Below are positions 36,886 to 45,458 of a stretch of 64,000 nucleotides of DNA, one piece after another. Each line of letters opens with the position of its first letter. Position 1 is the stretch's first letter. A program made the position numbers and the translations under genes. Origin of the DNA: Bacteroidales bacterium. GTDB taxonomy: Bacteria > Bacteroidota > Bacteroidia > Bacteroidales > UBA4181. The stretch is from positions 1 through 64,000 of the forward strand of contig JAISOY010000189.1 in assembly GCA_031275285.1 (NCBI GenBank), given 5' to 3'. Under the pieces are notes generated by a model. It was not told the origin of the DNA. It searched no databases and was given only the letters and a program-made list of their open reading frames with translations.

Positions 36886-38175
36886 TTAAATTTTCATGGT
36901 CCATGGCTTACGCAGATAACCCGAACGCAACTTATTGGCCTCGCTGTCATTCACAAATTCTTCCTTTACCGGATCCCATTTCAGGGGACGTTGTAATTCA
37001 TAACATATATTGGTCAGGAAACAAACTGTTGCGGTACGATGCCCGATTTCTGCCGTACTGATAGGCTGTTGCCTTGATTTGATACAATCCAGCCAGTTTT
37101 GGTAATGATCATTACTTTCATAAAGTTTGACAGGATCACTTCCAAAATCATGGCTGATCAATTTTGCAGGCAACGCTTCAAAGAATCCCCTGCTTATATC
37201 GATGATCCCTTTGGTTCCGATGAACCGTACCGCATAACCGCGTCCGAAGTCTTCATGGGTCATCAATACCCCGTTGTCATATTCAAAGGTCAGGTATTTG
37301 TGGTCCTTCCCCGGAGGATAAACAGCTACCGGGCCACTGTCGTCTTTTCCAAGACCCCACTGGGCTATATCGTACATATGCGCCCCCCAGTCGGCAGTCA
37401 TACCGTTTCCGTATTCCTTATAATCCCGCCAGTTAGGGTAGATATCCTTTTCAAGCGGCGGTGAAAGTTCAGCATTGAATCCATGATATTCAGCCGGTCC
37501 TATCCACATTTCCCAATCAATATGATCGGGTTTGGGCTCAGTGGGAAGATCATATTTTTTAGGAGGTGGCCCGCAACTCACCTTCACTTCTATGACGTCC
37601 CCGATATGACCGTTTCTTACAAGCTGACAGGCATTCCTGAAATTTTTCCACGACCGTTGCATATTTCCTGTCTGATTTACACGATTATATTTGTTGATCG
37701 CCTCAACCATTAACCGTCCTTCTTCGATACTGTGCGAATATGGCTTCTCACAAAAAACATCTTTCCCGGCTTTTGCTGCTTCAATTACGTTAATGGCGTG
37801 CCAATGGTCGGGTGTAGCGATAACTACCGCATCAATATCTTTATTGGCCAGTAATTTCCTGAAATCCTTATAGGTTTTAAAGCCTTTCGCTGAAGAACCG
37901 GCTTTGGAATACAGGTCTTCCGTAATAGCCTTGAAGCGCTCCAGTTTACGGGATTCGACGTCGCAGCCGGCAATTACCCTTGCCCGTTTGGCAAACTCGG
38001 TAATCAGGTACCTCGATTGCTTTCCCGTACCTATAAACCCTAGTGTAATCTGATCGCTCGGGGCTGTAAAACCGGCTCCGCCCAATACATGGCGGGGAAT
38101 AATGGTAAATGCGGTTGCGGCAACCAGGCCTGTTCCCAGAAACCTGCGCCTGGATATATTATTTTTCTTTTCCAT
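36886..38175 (-). CDS. exported Gfo/Idh/MocA oxidoreductase (first)
   Basis: A 429-residue protein with a twin-arginine signal (SRRRFLGTGLVAATAFTI) and an NAD(P)-binding Rossmann fold (TLGFIGTGKQSRYLI), the family motif DAVVIATPDHWHAINVIEAAKAGKDVFCEKPYSHS, and a C-terminal dimer/substrate domain. Such Tat-exported, cofactor-carrying dehydrogenase-like proteins are common in Bacteroidota polysaccharide loci. Location between xylA and the second paralogue suggests oxidation of a pentose or its derivative outside the cytoplasm, which is unproven. Confidence 0.92.
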   Translation of the reverse strand: MEKKNNISRRRFLGTGLVAATAFTIIPRHVLGGAGFTAPSDQITLGFIGTGKQSRYLITEFAKRARVIAGCDVESRKLERFKAITEDLYSKAGSSAKGFKTYKDFRKLLANKDIDAVVIATPDHWHAINVIEAAKAGKDVFCEKPYSHSIEEGRLMVEAINKYNRVNQTGNMQRSWKNFRNACQLVRNGHIGDVIEVKVSCGPPPKKYDLPTEPKPDHIDWEMWIGPAEYHGFNAELSPPLEKDIYPNWRDYKEYGNGMTADWGAHMYDIAQWGLGKDDSGPVAVYPPGKDHKYLTFEYDNGVLMTHEDFGRGYAVRFIGTKGIIDISRGFFEALPAKLISHDFGSDPVKLYESNDHYQNWLDCIKSRQQPISTAEIGHRTATVCFLTNICYELQRPLKWDPVKEEFVNDSEANKLRSGYLRKPWTMKI

Positions 38176-38199
38176 GATCCAAAAAATTAAGTGATTTAT

Positions 38200-39570
38200 T
38201 TAAGCTTTTACAGGTGTCCCGGGAAGAGGAATAGCTTCATACTTTTTCATATCTACATTTCCCAGAGTCAATTGTTCCGGCATCAGATTAAGATCCGAAT
38301 TGGTCATTTCATCCCATGTGATCGCTTTGCCGGAATATGCCGACTCGCGGGCCATAATACCTGTCATAGACGAAATAGCCGTAATTTCCGCAATGTTGAT
38401 CACTTTACCGCTTCTGATATGGTTAACCAGGTTAAGATGTTCCAGCACATAGTCATTGTGTTGTTTGTATTTCTCTTTCGCAGCTTCGTTATCATATTGC
38501 CATATGACATTTCCGTCCAGATCGCGGATGCTCATATCCGAACTGTGCCATGAGCCTTTCGTTCCCTGGATGATCTCCCCGACAAAATTGGCGCAATTGT
38601 CTATCTGACGGGCCATGGCATGGAGATGAACCCCGCCTTCGAATTCAATATCCGCACTAAAATTATCATAAATATCTCCCGTGGTCCTGCGGAGTCGCGA
38701 ACCCATACAAACGACCCTCTTGGGTTTCAGGTGCGAAAACCATACGAACACATCTATATTATGGACGCCCTGGTCGATGATATGATCGCCGCAAAGCCAG
38801 TTCCAGCTGAAAAAATCCCGGAACATATACTCCATATCGGTCCACTCCGGACGACGGCGTGCAAAATTCATATGCCCCTGATTCCAGTATACATTACCGG
38901 AAGTAATGCGCCCGATATATCCTTCCTGTACTTTCCGGTACGATTCGACATATGCCCTGTTATGGTGACGTTGTGTGCCGGTAACGATGTTTAACCCTTT
39001 TGCTTTCGCCTGCTTTAAGGCAACCATAAATGTCCGGTAACCTACCGCATCAATAGCAGCAGCTTTCTCTACGAAGACATGTTTTCCCTGATCGATGGCA
39101 TATTTCAACTGATCCGGGTGAAACAAGGAAGGAGTAGCTATGATGACCATATCCACCGGCGCTTCGCAAGCCTTTTTATAAGCATCGAACCCCAGGAAAC
39201 ACATATCGTCTGCTACCTCATTATTTTTTTCTTTCAACCGGTTCCGGCATCCGGTCATCCTATCCGCAAAAATATCGGCAAGAGCTACGATAGAAAGCCC
39301 ATCACCTGCATCAAGGAAATTAAAGGCTGCCCCGGTTCCCCTTGAACCGCACCCGATAAGCGCTGCCTTTATAGGCTTCCCATCGATTGCTTTATCGGGA
39401 AGATCGGGAATATACACTTCACTTGCCGGACGTAGCGGTATCAATTTATTTTCCTGACTTCCTGAACAGGAAGCCAGGATAGCACCTGTTCCTAATGCAC
39501 CGGAGGCACCTATCACAGCAGCATTAGATAAAAATGCACGTCTGCTGCGGTTGAACTGTTTTCTTTTCAT
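38200..39570 (-). CDS. exported Gfo/Idh/MocA oxidoreductase (second), lipoprotein-like
   Basis: A 456-residue protein with a twin-arginine motif (SRRAFLSNAAV) and a lipobox-like ILASC in the same signal, so it may be both Tat-exported and lipidated. The Rossmann motif AALIGCGSRGTG and the family block DMVIIATPSLFHPDQLKYAIDQGKHVFVEKAAAID are intact. It differs clearly from the neighbouring paralogue. Substrate unknown; context suggests a pentose-linked role. Confidence 0.9.
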   Translation of the reverse strand: MKRKQFNRSRRAFLSNAAVIGASGALGTGAILASCSGSQENKLIPLRPASEVYIPDLPDKAIDGKPIKAALIGCGSRGTGAAFNFLDAGDGLSIVALADIFADRMTGCRNRLKEKNNEVADDMCFLGFDAYKKACEAPVDMVIIATPSLFHPDQLKYAIDQGKHVFVEKAAAIDAVGYRTFMVALKQAKAKGLNIVTGTQRHHNRAYVESYRKVQEGYIGRITSGNVYWNQGHMNFARRRPEWTDMEYMFRDFFSWNWLCGDHIIDQGVHNIDVFVWFSHLKPKRVVCMGSRLRRTTGDIYDNFSADIEFEGGVHLHAMARQIDNCANFVGEIIQGTKGSWHSSDMSIRDLDGNVIWQYDNEAAKEKYKQHNDYVLEHLNLVNHIRSGKVINIAEITAISSMTGIMARESAYSGKAITWDEMTNSDLNLMPEQLTLGNVDMKKYEAIPLPGTPVKA

Positions 39571-39603
39571 GGTATAATTGATTTGGAATATTATGAATCA
39601 TAT

Positions 39604-39695
39604 AAGCACTCAGTGCTATTTATTGTTTTCTTAAGTCGCATTGATCAAATGGATTATGTTCATAAAACATGGCATTAATTGTTTTATATTACTTA
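39604..39695 (+). repeat. 92-bp dispersed intergenic repeat, copy C
   Basis: It begins AAGCACTCAGTGCT and ends ATATTACTTA. Its last three bases form the TAA stop codon of xylB on the minus strand. It differs from copy E at about five positions. Confidence 0.92.
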
Positions 39696-41186
39696 TGGGA
39701 TATACTTACGCAAGATATTTTTCCATCTCAAATATGCCTCCCCATATGCTCCTGTCTGTGATACGTCCGGATCAATGGTCCGGATCTTTTTCAGGCTTGA
39801 CATCGCTTCTTCAGGATTTGAATATATCCCTGCACCAATCCCTGCACCTTTAGCAGCCCCCGCGGCACCGTCCGTATCATATAATTCGATAACTGCACCA
39901 CTTACATCGGCTAGTGCCTGCCGGAATAACGGACTTAAGAACATATTGGCGTTCCCTGCACGAATTACCCTGATATCCATTCCCATACCCTTCATAATCT
40001 CCATACCGTACTGGAAAGAATATACAATCCCCTCCTGTGCTGCCCTTACCAGATCCTGCTGATCATGAATATTAAAATTGATCCCATGGACAGAACATCC
40101 GGGTTCCCTGTTTTCAAGAATACGTTCGGCGCCGTTTCCGAAAGGAATGATGGAGATCCCCCTGGCCCCGACCGGTGATTTTCCGGCCAGAACATTCATA
40201 TCTTCATAAGAGATATTTTCCGGCATGATATTTTTTCGCACCCATGAATTAAGGATGCCGGTACCGTTGATACACAACAATACACCCAGCCTTGTCTGTT
40301 CTGCTGTATGGTTCACATGGGCAAAAGTGTTGACACGCGACAGCGGATCATAGTTTACATTTCCCAATACACCGTAAACGACTCCCGATGTTCCTGCTGT
40401 GGATGCTATTTCCCCGGGGTTAAAGACATTCAGGGAAAGTGCATTATTCGGCTGGTCTCCTGCACGGTAAGCAACAGGAATACCGGCTTTTAACCCCAAT
40501 TCTTTCGCTGCCGCCGCCGACACAATCCCTTGAATACCGAAAGTAGGTTTTACCTGGGGTATAAATGACCTGTCAAACCCGAAATAATTCATCACATCAT
40601 CCGATATACTATTGGTTTTGAAATCCCAGAATATTCCTTCCGACAGTCCTTCAACAGTAACCACGGCATCACCGGTCAGCTTCATCCCGATATAGTCTCC
40701 GGGAAGCATCAGCTTATCGATCTTTTCATAGATATGCGGTTCGTTCTCTTTCACCCATGCCAGCTTTGCTGCAGTAAAATTTCCTGGAGAATTCAATAAG
40801 TGCGACAAACATCTTTCCTTTCCGATAGCCTCGAAGGCCTTTTCCCCATACGGAACAGCGCGACTATCGCACCATATAATGGCGGGACGAAGGACCTGCC
40901 GGTCTTTATCTACCAATACCAGACCATGCATCTGCCATGAAATACCGATTGCTTTAATGTCTTCGTTCGATACACCCGATTGTTTCATTACCGAAAGATG
41001 GGCCAGTTTCAGGTTGCTCCACCACCAATCAGGGTCCTGTTCCGCCCATCCCGGTTTTTCTGCAAAAATGGGCATCTCTGTCTTCGGGAAAAAATCCGAT
41101 GCTATGATCTGTCCGGTATCAGCTTCTACCAGGCATGCTTTTACCGAAGAACTACCTATATCATATCCTAATAAATACATCATCAA
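39693..41186 (-). CDS. xylB: xylulokinase
   Basis: A 497-residue FGGY kinase with an N-terminal YLLGYDIGSSSVKACLVEADTG, KAIGISWQMHGLVLVDKD, GDYIGMKLTGD, and STAGTSGVVYGVLG in the second lobe. It phosphorylates D-xylulose to xylulose 5-phosphate. Codon 498, the stop, is supplied by repeat copy C. It is 6 bp downstream of the regulator gene. Confidence 0.96.
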   Translation of the reverse strand: MMMYLLGYDIGSSSVKACLVEADTGQIIASDFFPKTEMPIFAEKPGWAEQDPDWWWSNLKLAHLSVMKQSGVSNEDIKAIGISWQMHGLVLVDKDRQVLRPAIIWCDSRAVPYGEKAFEAIGKERCLSHLLNSPGNFTAAKLAWVKENEPHIYEKIDKLMLPGDYIGMKLTGDAVVTVEGLSEGIFWDFKTNSISDDVMNYFGFDRSFIPQVKPTFGIQGIVSAAAAKELGLKAGIPVAYRAGDQPNNALSLNVFNPGEIASTAGTSGVVYGVLGNVNYDPLSRVNTFAHVNHTAEQTRLGVLLCINGTGILNSWVRKNIMPENISYEDMNVLAGKSPVGARGISIIPFGNGAERILENREPGCSVHGINFNIHDQQDLVRAAQEGIVYSFQYGMEIMKGMGMDIRVIRAGNANMFLSPLFRQALADVSGAVIELYDTDGAAGAAKGAGIGAGIYSNPEEAMSSLKKIRTIDPDVSQTGAYGEAYLRWKNILRKYIP

Positions 41187-41191
41187 TTATT

Positions 41192-41923
41192 TTAAATAGT
41201 GGCTATTTTTTTCTTATACAAAGCTTTATCAAATTTATATAAACGTGCGGCGCGATGAGGCACACCTTCCTGCATCTCATCCAGTGAAATGAGGTATTCC
41301 ATACCTGCTATTTTCTTACGGAAATTCCGTACATCATACTTTTTCCGATGAATGGCTTCATACAGTCGTTGTAATTCGGAAGCGGTAAATTTTGAAGGAA
41401 GCAATTCAAAAAAGACAGCCTGGTCATAACCTACCCATCTTGTTATTTCCCTCAATGATTCTTCAACGATCTGGTTATGATCAAATGGCATTTCGGGCAA
41501 ACTATTTACCGGACACCATTCAACAGTCTTGTATTTTGAGACAACATTGAATCTCCGGTTTATCTTACATAATGAAAGGTAAGAAATCGTGATCAGGCGA
41601 TCGACCTGTTTTTTATATTCAAATTCGAGCCATTTTACATCATTGGGGTCTGCGGCCCTCTTCGGAGAAGTAAAACTTTTATATTGCCTCAAAGTCATTT
41701 TCCGGATACCTGTCAGCTCATGTAAGACACGATGTGCCGCCAGGTCTGCATCTTCTCCCTGGAAGATCAGGCTTCCAGGTAATTTCAAGCCATTATTCTT
41801 TTTTGTAGGATCCTGACGTTGTACCAACAAGACATTCAACTGATTCCCATCGAACCCGTAAATAACACAATCCACGGAAACGAAGGTTCGCATGAATTGT
41901 TCTTTATGATAGTGTACAGCCAT
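41192..41923 (-). CDS. NrtR-family (Nudix-fold) regulator of the xylose operon
   Basis: A 243-residue protein with an N-terminal Nudix fold and a C-terminal winged-helix (AIHRKKYDVRNFRKKIAGM). The Nudix box is degenerate: LHELTGI keeps one Glu, while the paired catalytic Glu of the REUxEE signature is replaced (V and L), so catalytic hydrolysis is unlikely. In Bacteroides such proteins control arabinose and xylose genes by sensing a sugar. It heads the xylose operon and likely controls it. An alternative start is the Met 10 codons in (41893). Confidence 0.88.
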   Translation of the reverse strand: MAVHYHKEQFMRTFVSVDCVIYGFDGNQLNVLLVQRQDPTKKNNGLKLPGSLIFQGEDADLAAHRVLHELTGIRKMTLRQYKSFTSPKRAADPNDVKWLEFEYKKQVDRLITISYLSLCKINRRFNVVSKYKTVEWCPVNSLPEMPFDHNQIVEESLREITRWVGYDQAVFFELLPSKFTASELQRLYEAIHRKKYDVRNFRKKIAGMEYLISLDEMQEGVPHRAARLYKFDKALYKKKIATI

Positions 41924-41987
41924 TAATTGTTATCTTTATGTAAATCAGACCTATGATCAGATATTTTTTAAATCAGGCCAATAAATT

Positions 41988-42009
41988 ATAGTTATATTAA
42001 TATAATTAT
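41988..42009. promoter_or_regulatory. 22-bp AT-rich palindrome upstream of the xylose regulator
   Basis: A perfect 14-bp core TTATATTAATATAA (41992-42005) extends to 22 bp with one mismatched pair. It lies 65 bp upstream of the regulator gene. AT-rich palindromes also arise by chance, so confidence is limited. Confidence 0.4.
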
Positions 42010-42105
42010 GACGTTTCTCGTAAAAACCGCAGGCAAGTTAATTTATTTTTTCAAAAAACCCACAACTATTTAACATAATTTATTAATTAACAATTAATTA
42101 CAAGA

Positions 42106-42151
42106 TGTACTTTATACAATAAGTATATGCCTGCTTATTGTATAAAGTACA
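42106..42151. promoter_or_regulatory. 18-bp perfect inverted repeat, candidate regulator operator
   Basis: TGTACTTTATACAATAAG (42106-42123) is repeated inverted at 42134-42151 across a 10-bp spacer. Each arm contains TGTA-N5-TACA (42106-42118 and 42139-42151), centre to centre 33 bp, about three helical turns. It lies between the regulator and the opposite-strand esterase/GH43 genes, so it could serve both directions. Confidence 0.6.
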
Positions 42152-42226
42152 AATATGTCAATCACTTAAAACGTCACTCAATAAAAAAACCACTCTTAAA
42201 AAATACAATAAGGGTATTATTTACTT

Positions 42227-42604
42227 TCACCACAACAAATGGCCATCTGTATTTACAATGATATGCCGTTTTCTTCTTTTTACCTTCTTATGGCCTTCAT
42301 AACCTTTCTTTTGGCCCTGTTGGCGGATCTAACAGATTGACTGTCGATAATACATGTTTTGGAAAGGCTGCTATTTAAATTGTTCATTATCAAATCTAAT
42401 GTCCCATCTATTTTTCTATTTGTTTAAGTAATAATAGACCAAATTCCATTAAGGATAACATATGGTCAACATCCGCCACTAACAACAGATCTTTGCCAGA
42501 TACATCAGGATAGTGAAAATCAATCTCAAATTATGTTTGCGTTTGCGTCTGTCAGGAATTATGTTTACTATTGCGTTCCACTGATTGCCTGTAAAAATTT
42601 TCAT
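42227..42604 (-). pseudogene. degraded IS5-family transposase
   Basis: The minus strand opens MKIFTGNQWNAIVNIIPDRR, the typical start of IS5-group DDE transposases, then runs through stops and frameshifts. Later pieces give CIIDSQSVRSAN and, in another frame, GYEGHKKVKRRKRHIIVNTDGHL, the DDE core with its HIIVNTDG motif. Only about 120 of roughly 250-270 residues remain. It is inactive and marks a past insertion in the xylose/xylan locus. Confidence 0.85.
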
Positions 42605-42713
42605 GATTTATATGATTGGCAACCATAAAGATATGAAAACAGGCCCATTAATCAACTGATAGTCACCGTAATCCCTTTATTGAAATCTTATTTTTAGACA
42701 ACTTCTAAAAGAT

Positions 42714-43589
42714 ATGAAAAAAATATTTTTTCTTCTGCTTTTGACACCATGTTTACTTATGGCTTGTAAGAGCTCTAAGATGAAGAAATTCGTAGATAAT
42801 GAATACGTGACGCCTGCGAATTTTGATTCGAAAAAAAATGGCGTATCATATGGCGAAATTCAAGATATAAACTATTATTCGACAACGACGGAGAATGATA
42901 GAAATGCGAAAATCATTTTACCTCCCAACTATAATAAAGGTAAAAAGTATCCGTTACTCTTTCTTCTTCATGGGATAGGAGGCAATGAATCGGAATGGCT
43001 GGGAGGAAACCCAAACGAAGTCATCTATAATCTGGTTGCAGAGGGTAAAGCGAAAGAGATGGTTATAGTTATTCCTAATATACGGGCAAGACATAAAAAT
43101 GTGACGACTGCTCCCGAATTTTATTCGGTGGAACATTTTCGTGAATTCGATAATTTTCTGAATGATTTGCGAGTCGATCTTATTCCTTATATAGAAAAGA
43201 ACTATTCCGTATTTTCCGACCGGGACAACAGGGCAGTTGCAGGTCTTTCCATGGGTGGAAGGTCGGCCCTTCATGTCGGCATCAACATGATTGAGGATTT
43301 TGCTTACATCGGAGCATTTACACCTGCAGTAGGTATTTTACCTTACAATTTAGAAGACGGGCTGTTCACCGAGAAAACCTTAACCCTTCCAAACAAATAC
43401 AGGAAAAATACAATAATAATGATACTGAAAGGGAATAGTGACGGTGTAGTCGAAGACTGGCCTTTGAAATATAGCAGGACATTAAGACAGAACGGAGTGG
43501 AACACATCTATTATACGATAGACGGCGGGCATGATTTTATTGTGTGGAAAAACGGATTGTATAATTTTGCCAGAAGAATCTTTCAATAA
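42714..43589 (+). CDS. exported CE1-like esterase lipoprotein (acetyl- or feruloyl-xylan esterase type)
   Basis: A 291-residue lipoprotein with lipobox LMAC at C18. The alpha/beta-hydrolase fold has LLFLLHGIGGNESEW, the nucleophile elbow GLSMGGRSAL, and a C-terminal catalytic His in DGGHDF. This combination is typical of CE1 family and EstD-like esterases that remove acetyl or feruloyl groups from arabinoxylan. The two downstream GH43 genes strengthen that reading. Confidence 0.87.
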   Translation: MKKIFFLLLLTPCLLMACKSSKMKKFVDNEYVTPANFDSKKNGVSYGEIQDINYYSTTTENDRNAKIILPPNYNKGKKYPLLFLLHGIGGNESEWLGGNPNEVIYNLVAEGKAKEMVIVIPNIRARHKNVTTAPEFYSVEHFREFDNFLNDLRVDLIPYIEKNYSVFSDRDNRAVAGLSMGGRSALHVGINMIEDFAYIGAFTPAVGILPYNLEDGLFTEKTLTLPNKYRKNTIIMILKGNSDGVVEDWPLKYSRTLRQNGVEHIYYTIDGGHDFIVWKNGLYNFARRIFQ

Positions 43590-43601
43590 CCTGGCAGGAT
43601 A

Positions 43602-43693
43602 TAAGTAATATAAAACAGTAAATGTTACACTTTCTGAACGTAATCAACCTGATCGATGCGACTTAAGAAAACGACTAATAGCACTGAGTGCTT
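43602..43693 (-). repeat. 92-bp dispersed intergenic repeat, copy D
   Basis: On the plus strand it begins TAAGTAATAT and ends GCACTGAGTGCTT, so it is inverted relative to copies A, B, C and E. It starts 12 bp after the esterase stop codon and ends 22 bp before the GH43 start codon. Confidence 0.9.
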
Positions 43694-43715
43694 AAAAAAA
43701 TAAAATCTATCCATC

Positions 43716-45458
43716 ATGAAAATTATTAAACCTTATTCAGCTTTGCGACGAATGTCTTCCGTACTGGCATTAACTGTTCTCTTTTCCTTATTTTTCGATA
43801 CTCATGTTACAGCAGGTAATAAAACATCCGGGAACGGACCGATTTTTAGCGGATTTATCTATCAGGGTAATGATAAGGTATATAAAGAAAATCCCTTAGA
43901 ACCAAATGAGTTTTATAATCCGATACTACAGGGCTGTTATCCCGATCCTGCTATCACACGCAAGGGGAATGACTATTATCTGGTATGTTCATCATTCGCT
44001 TTTTTTCCCGGAGTACCTATTTTCCATTCCAATGATCTAGTAAACTGGAAGCAGATAGGGCATGTCCTGAATCGCAGTTCGCAACTTAAAGTGCATGACG
44101 CGGGTATGTCCGCAGGTGTATATGCGCCCGATATACGCTACAACCCTCATAACGACACCTTTTATATGATTACAACCCAGTTTGCAGGAGGATTCGGAAA
44201 TATAGCCGTAAAGACAAAAGATCCCGCAAAAGGATGGAGCGACCCGTACAAGTTGAATTTTGGAGGAATAGATCCTGCGTTTTTTTTCGATGATGATGGG
44301 AAGGCCTATGTTGTACACAACGACGCCCCCGACACAGGAAAGGAACTTTACAACGGGCATAGGGTGATCAAAATCTGGGAATATGATTTATATAAAGACC
44401 AGGTAATTGCGGGAACTGATAAGATAATAGTAAATGGAGGTGTGGATATAACACAAAAGCCTATATGGATCGAAGCTCCCCATATCTATAAGAAAAACGA
44501 ACGTTATTATCTGATGTGTGCCGAAGGCGGTACAGGGGGATGGCACAGCGAGGTAATATTTGTAAGCGATAATCCCAAAGGACCTTATATGCCCGCACCA
44601 AACAACCCGATACTTACTCAAAGATACTTTTCGTCAAACAGGAAGAATAAAGTGGATTGGGCGGGGCATGCTGATCTTATTGAAGGACCTGACGGCAAGT
44701 ACTATGGAGTATTTTTAGCCATCCGGCCAAATGAAAAAGACAGGGTGAATACGGGTAGAGAGACTTTTATTTTGCCTGTGGACTGGAGCGGAGAATTTCC
44801 TGTATTCGAAAATGGACTTATTCCGATATCTCCCAAGTTGATAATGCCTAAAGGAATAGAAAATAAAAATGGTAAAGAGGGATTTATTCCAAATGGAAAT
44901 TTCACATATACCGACAATTTCAACAATAAACAGTTAGATTACAGATGGATTGGTATAAGAGGTCCTCGCGAAGACTTTGTCGACTTAACGAAAAACGGGT
45001 TGAAAATAAAACCGTTTGATACGAATATAAAAGAGATAAAACCCACATCGACACTTTTTTTCCGCCAACAGCACAATATATTCTCCGCCACAGTGACCAT
45101 GGACTATACACCTGTGTCGGAAAAAGATTTAGCAGGCATTGTATGTTATCAAAAAGAAAGCTTCAATTATTTGTTTGGGGTAACGAAAAAGGATAAGGAT
45201 TATTATTTAGTTTTACAAAGAACTGAAAATGGTAAATCTATAATATTGGCAAAACAAAAGATAGATACGAATAAGCCGATACAACTACAGGTTGAAGCAA
45301 ATGGTGACGATTACAAATTCAATTATTCTATCAATAACCCGGATTTTAAAAACTTAGGGACAGTATCAGGAGACATTCTTTCAACGAATGTTGCAGGAGG
45401 ATTCACCGGTAATCTGATAGGTCTACATACAACTTCGTCAAATGATATTGAGCTATGA
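43716..45458 (+). CDS. GH43 beta-xylosidase/alpha-L-arabinofuranosidase with C-terminal concanavalin-like domain
   Basis: A 580-residue exported protein. The five-bladed GH43 catalytic domain has its base D77 (GCYPDPAI), pKa modulator D186 (GGIDPAFFFDDDG) and acid E253 (WIEAPHIYK). Residues about 390-580 form the GH43 C2 beta-sandwich (RWIGIRGPREDFVDL, then TLFFRQQHNIFSATVTM). It cleaves xylo-oligosaccharides or arabinose side chains. It overlaps the next gene by 4 bp (ATGA). Confidence 0.92.
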   Translation: MKIIKPYSALRRMSSVLALTVLFSLFFDTHVTAGNKTSGNGPIFSGFIYQGNDKVYKENPLEPNEFYNPILQGCYPDPAITRKGNDYYLVCSSFAFFPGVPIFHSNDLVNWKQIGHVLNRSSQLKVHDAGMSAGVYAPDIRYNPHNDTFYMITTQFAGGFGNIAVKTKDPAKGWSDPYKLNFGGIDPAFFFDDDGKAYVVHNDAPDTGKELYNGHRVIKIWEYDLYKDQVIAGTDKIIVNGGVDITQKPIWIEAPHIYKKNERYYLMCAEGGTGGWHSEVIFVSDNPKGPYMPAPNNPILTQRYFSSNRKNKVDWAGHADLIEGPDGKYYGVFLAIRPNEKDRVNTGRETFILPVDWSGEFPVFENGLIPISPKLIMPKGIENKNGKEGFIPNGNFTYTDNFNNKQLDYRWIGIRGPREDFVDLTKNGLKIKPFDTNIKEIKPTSTLFFRQQHNIFSATVTMDYTPVSEKDLAGIVCYQKESFNYLFGVTKKDKDYYLVLQRTENGKSIILAKQKIDTNKPIQLQVEANGDDYKFNYSINNPDFKNLGTVSGDILSTNVAGGFTGNLIGLHTTSSNDIEL

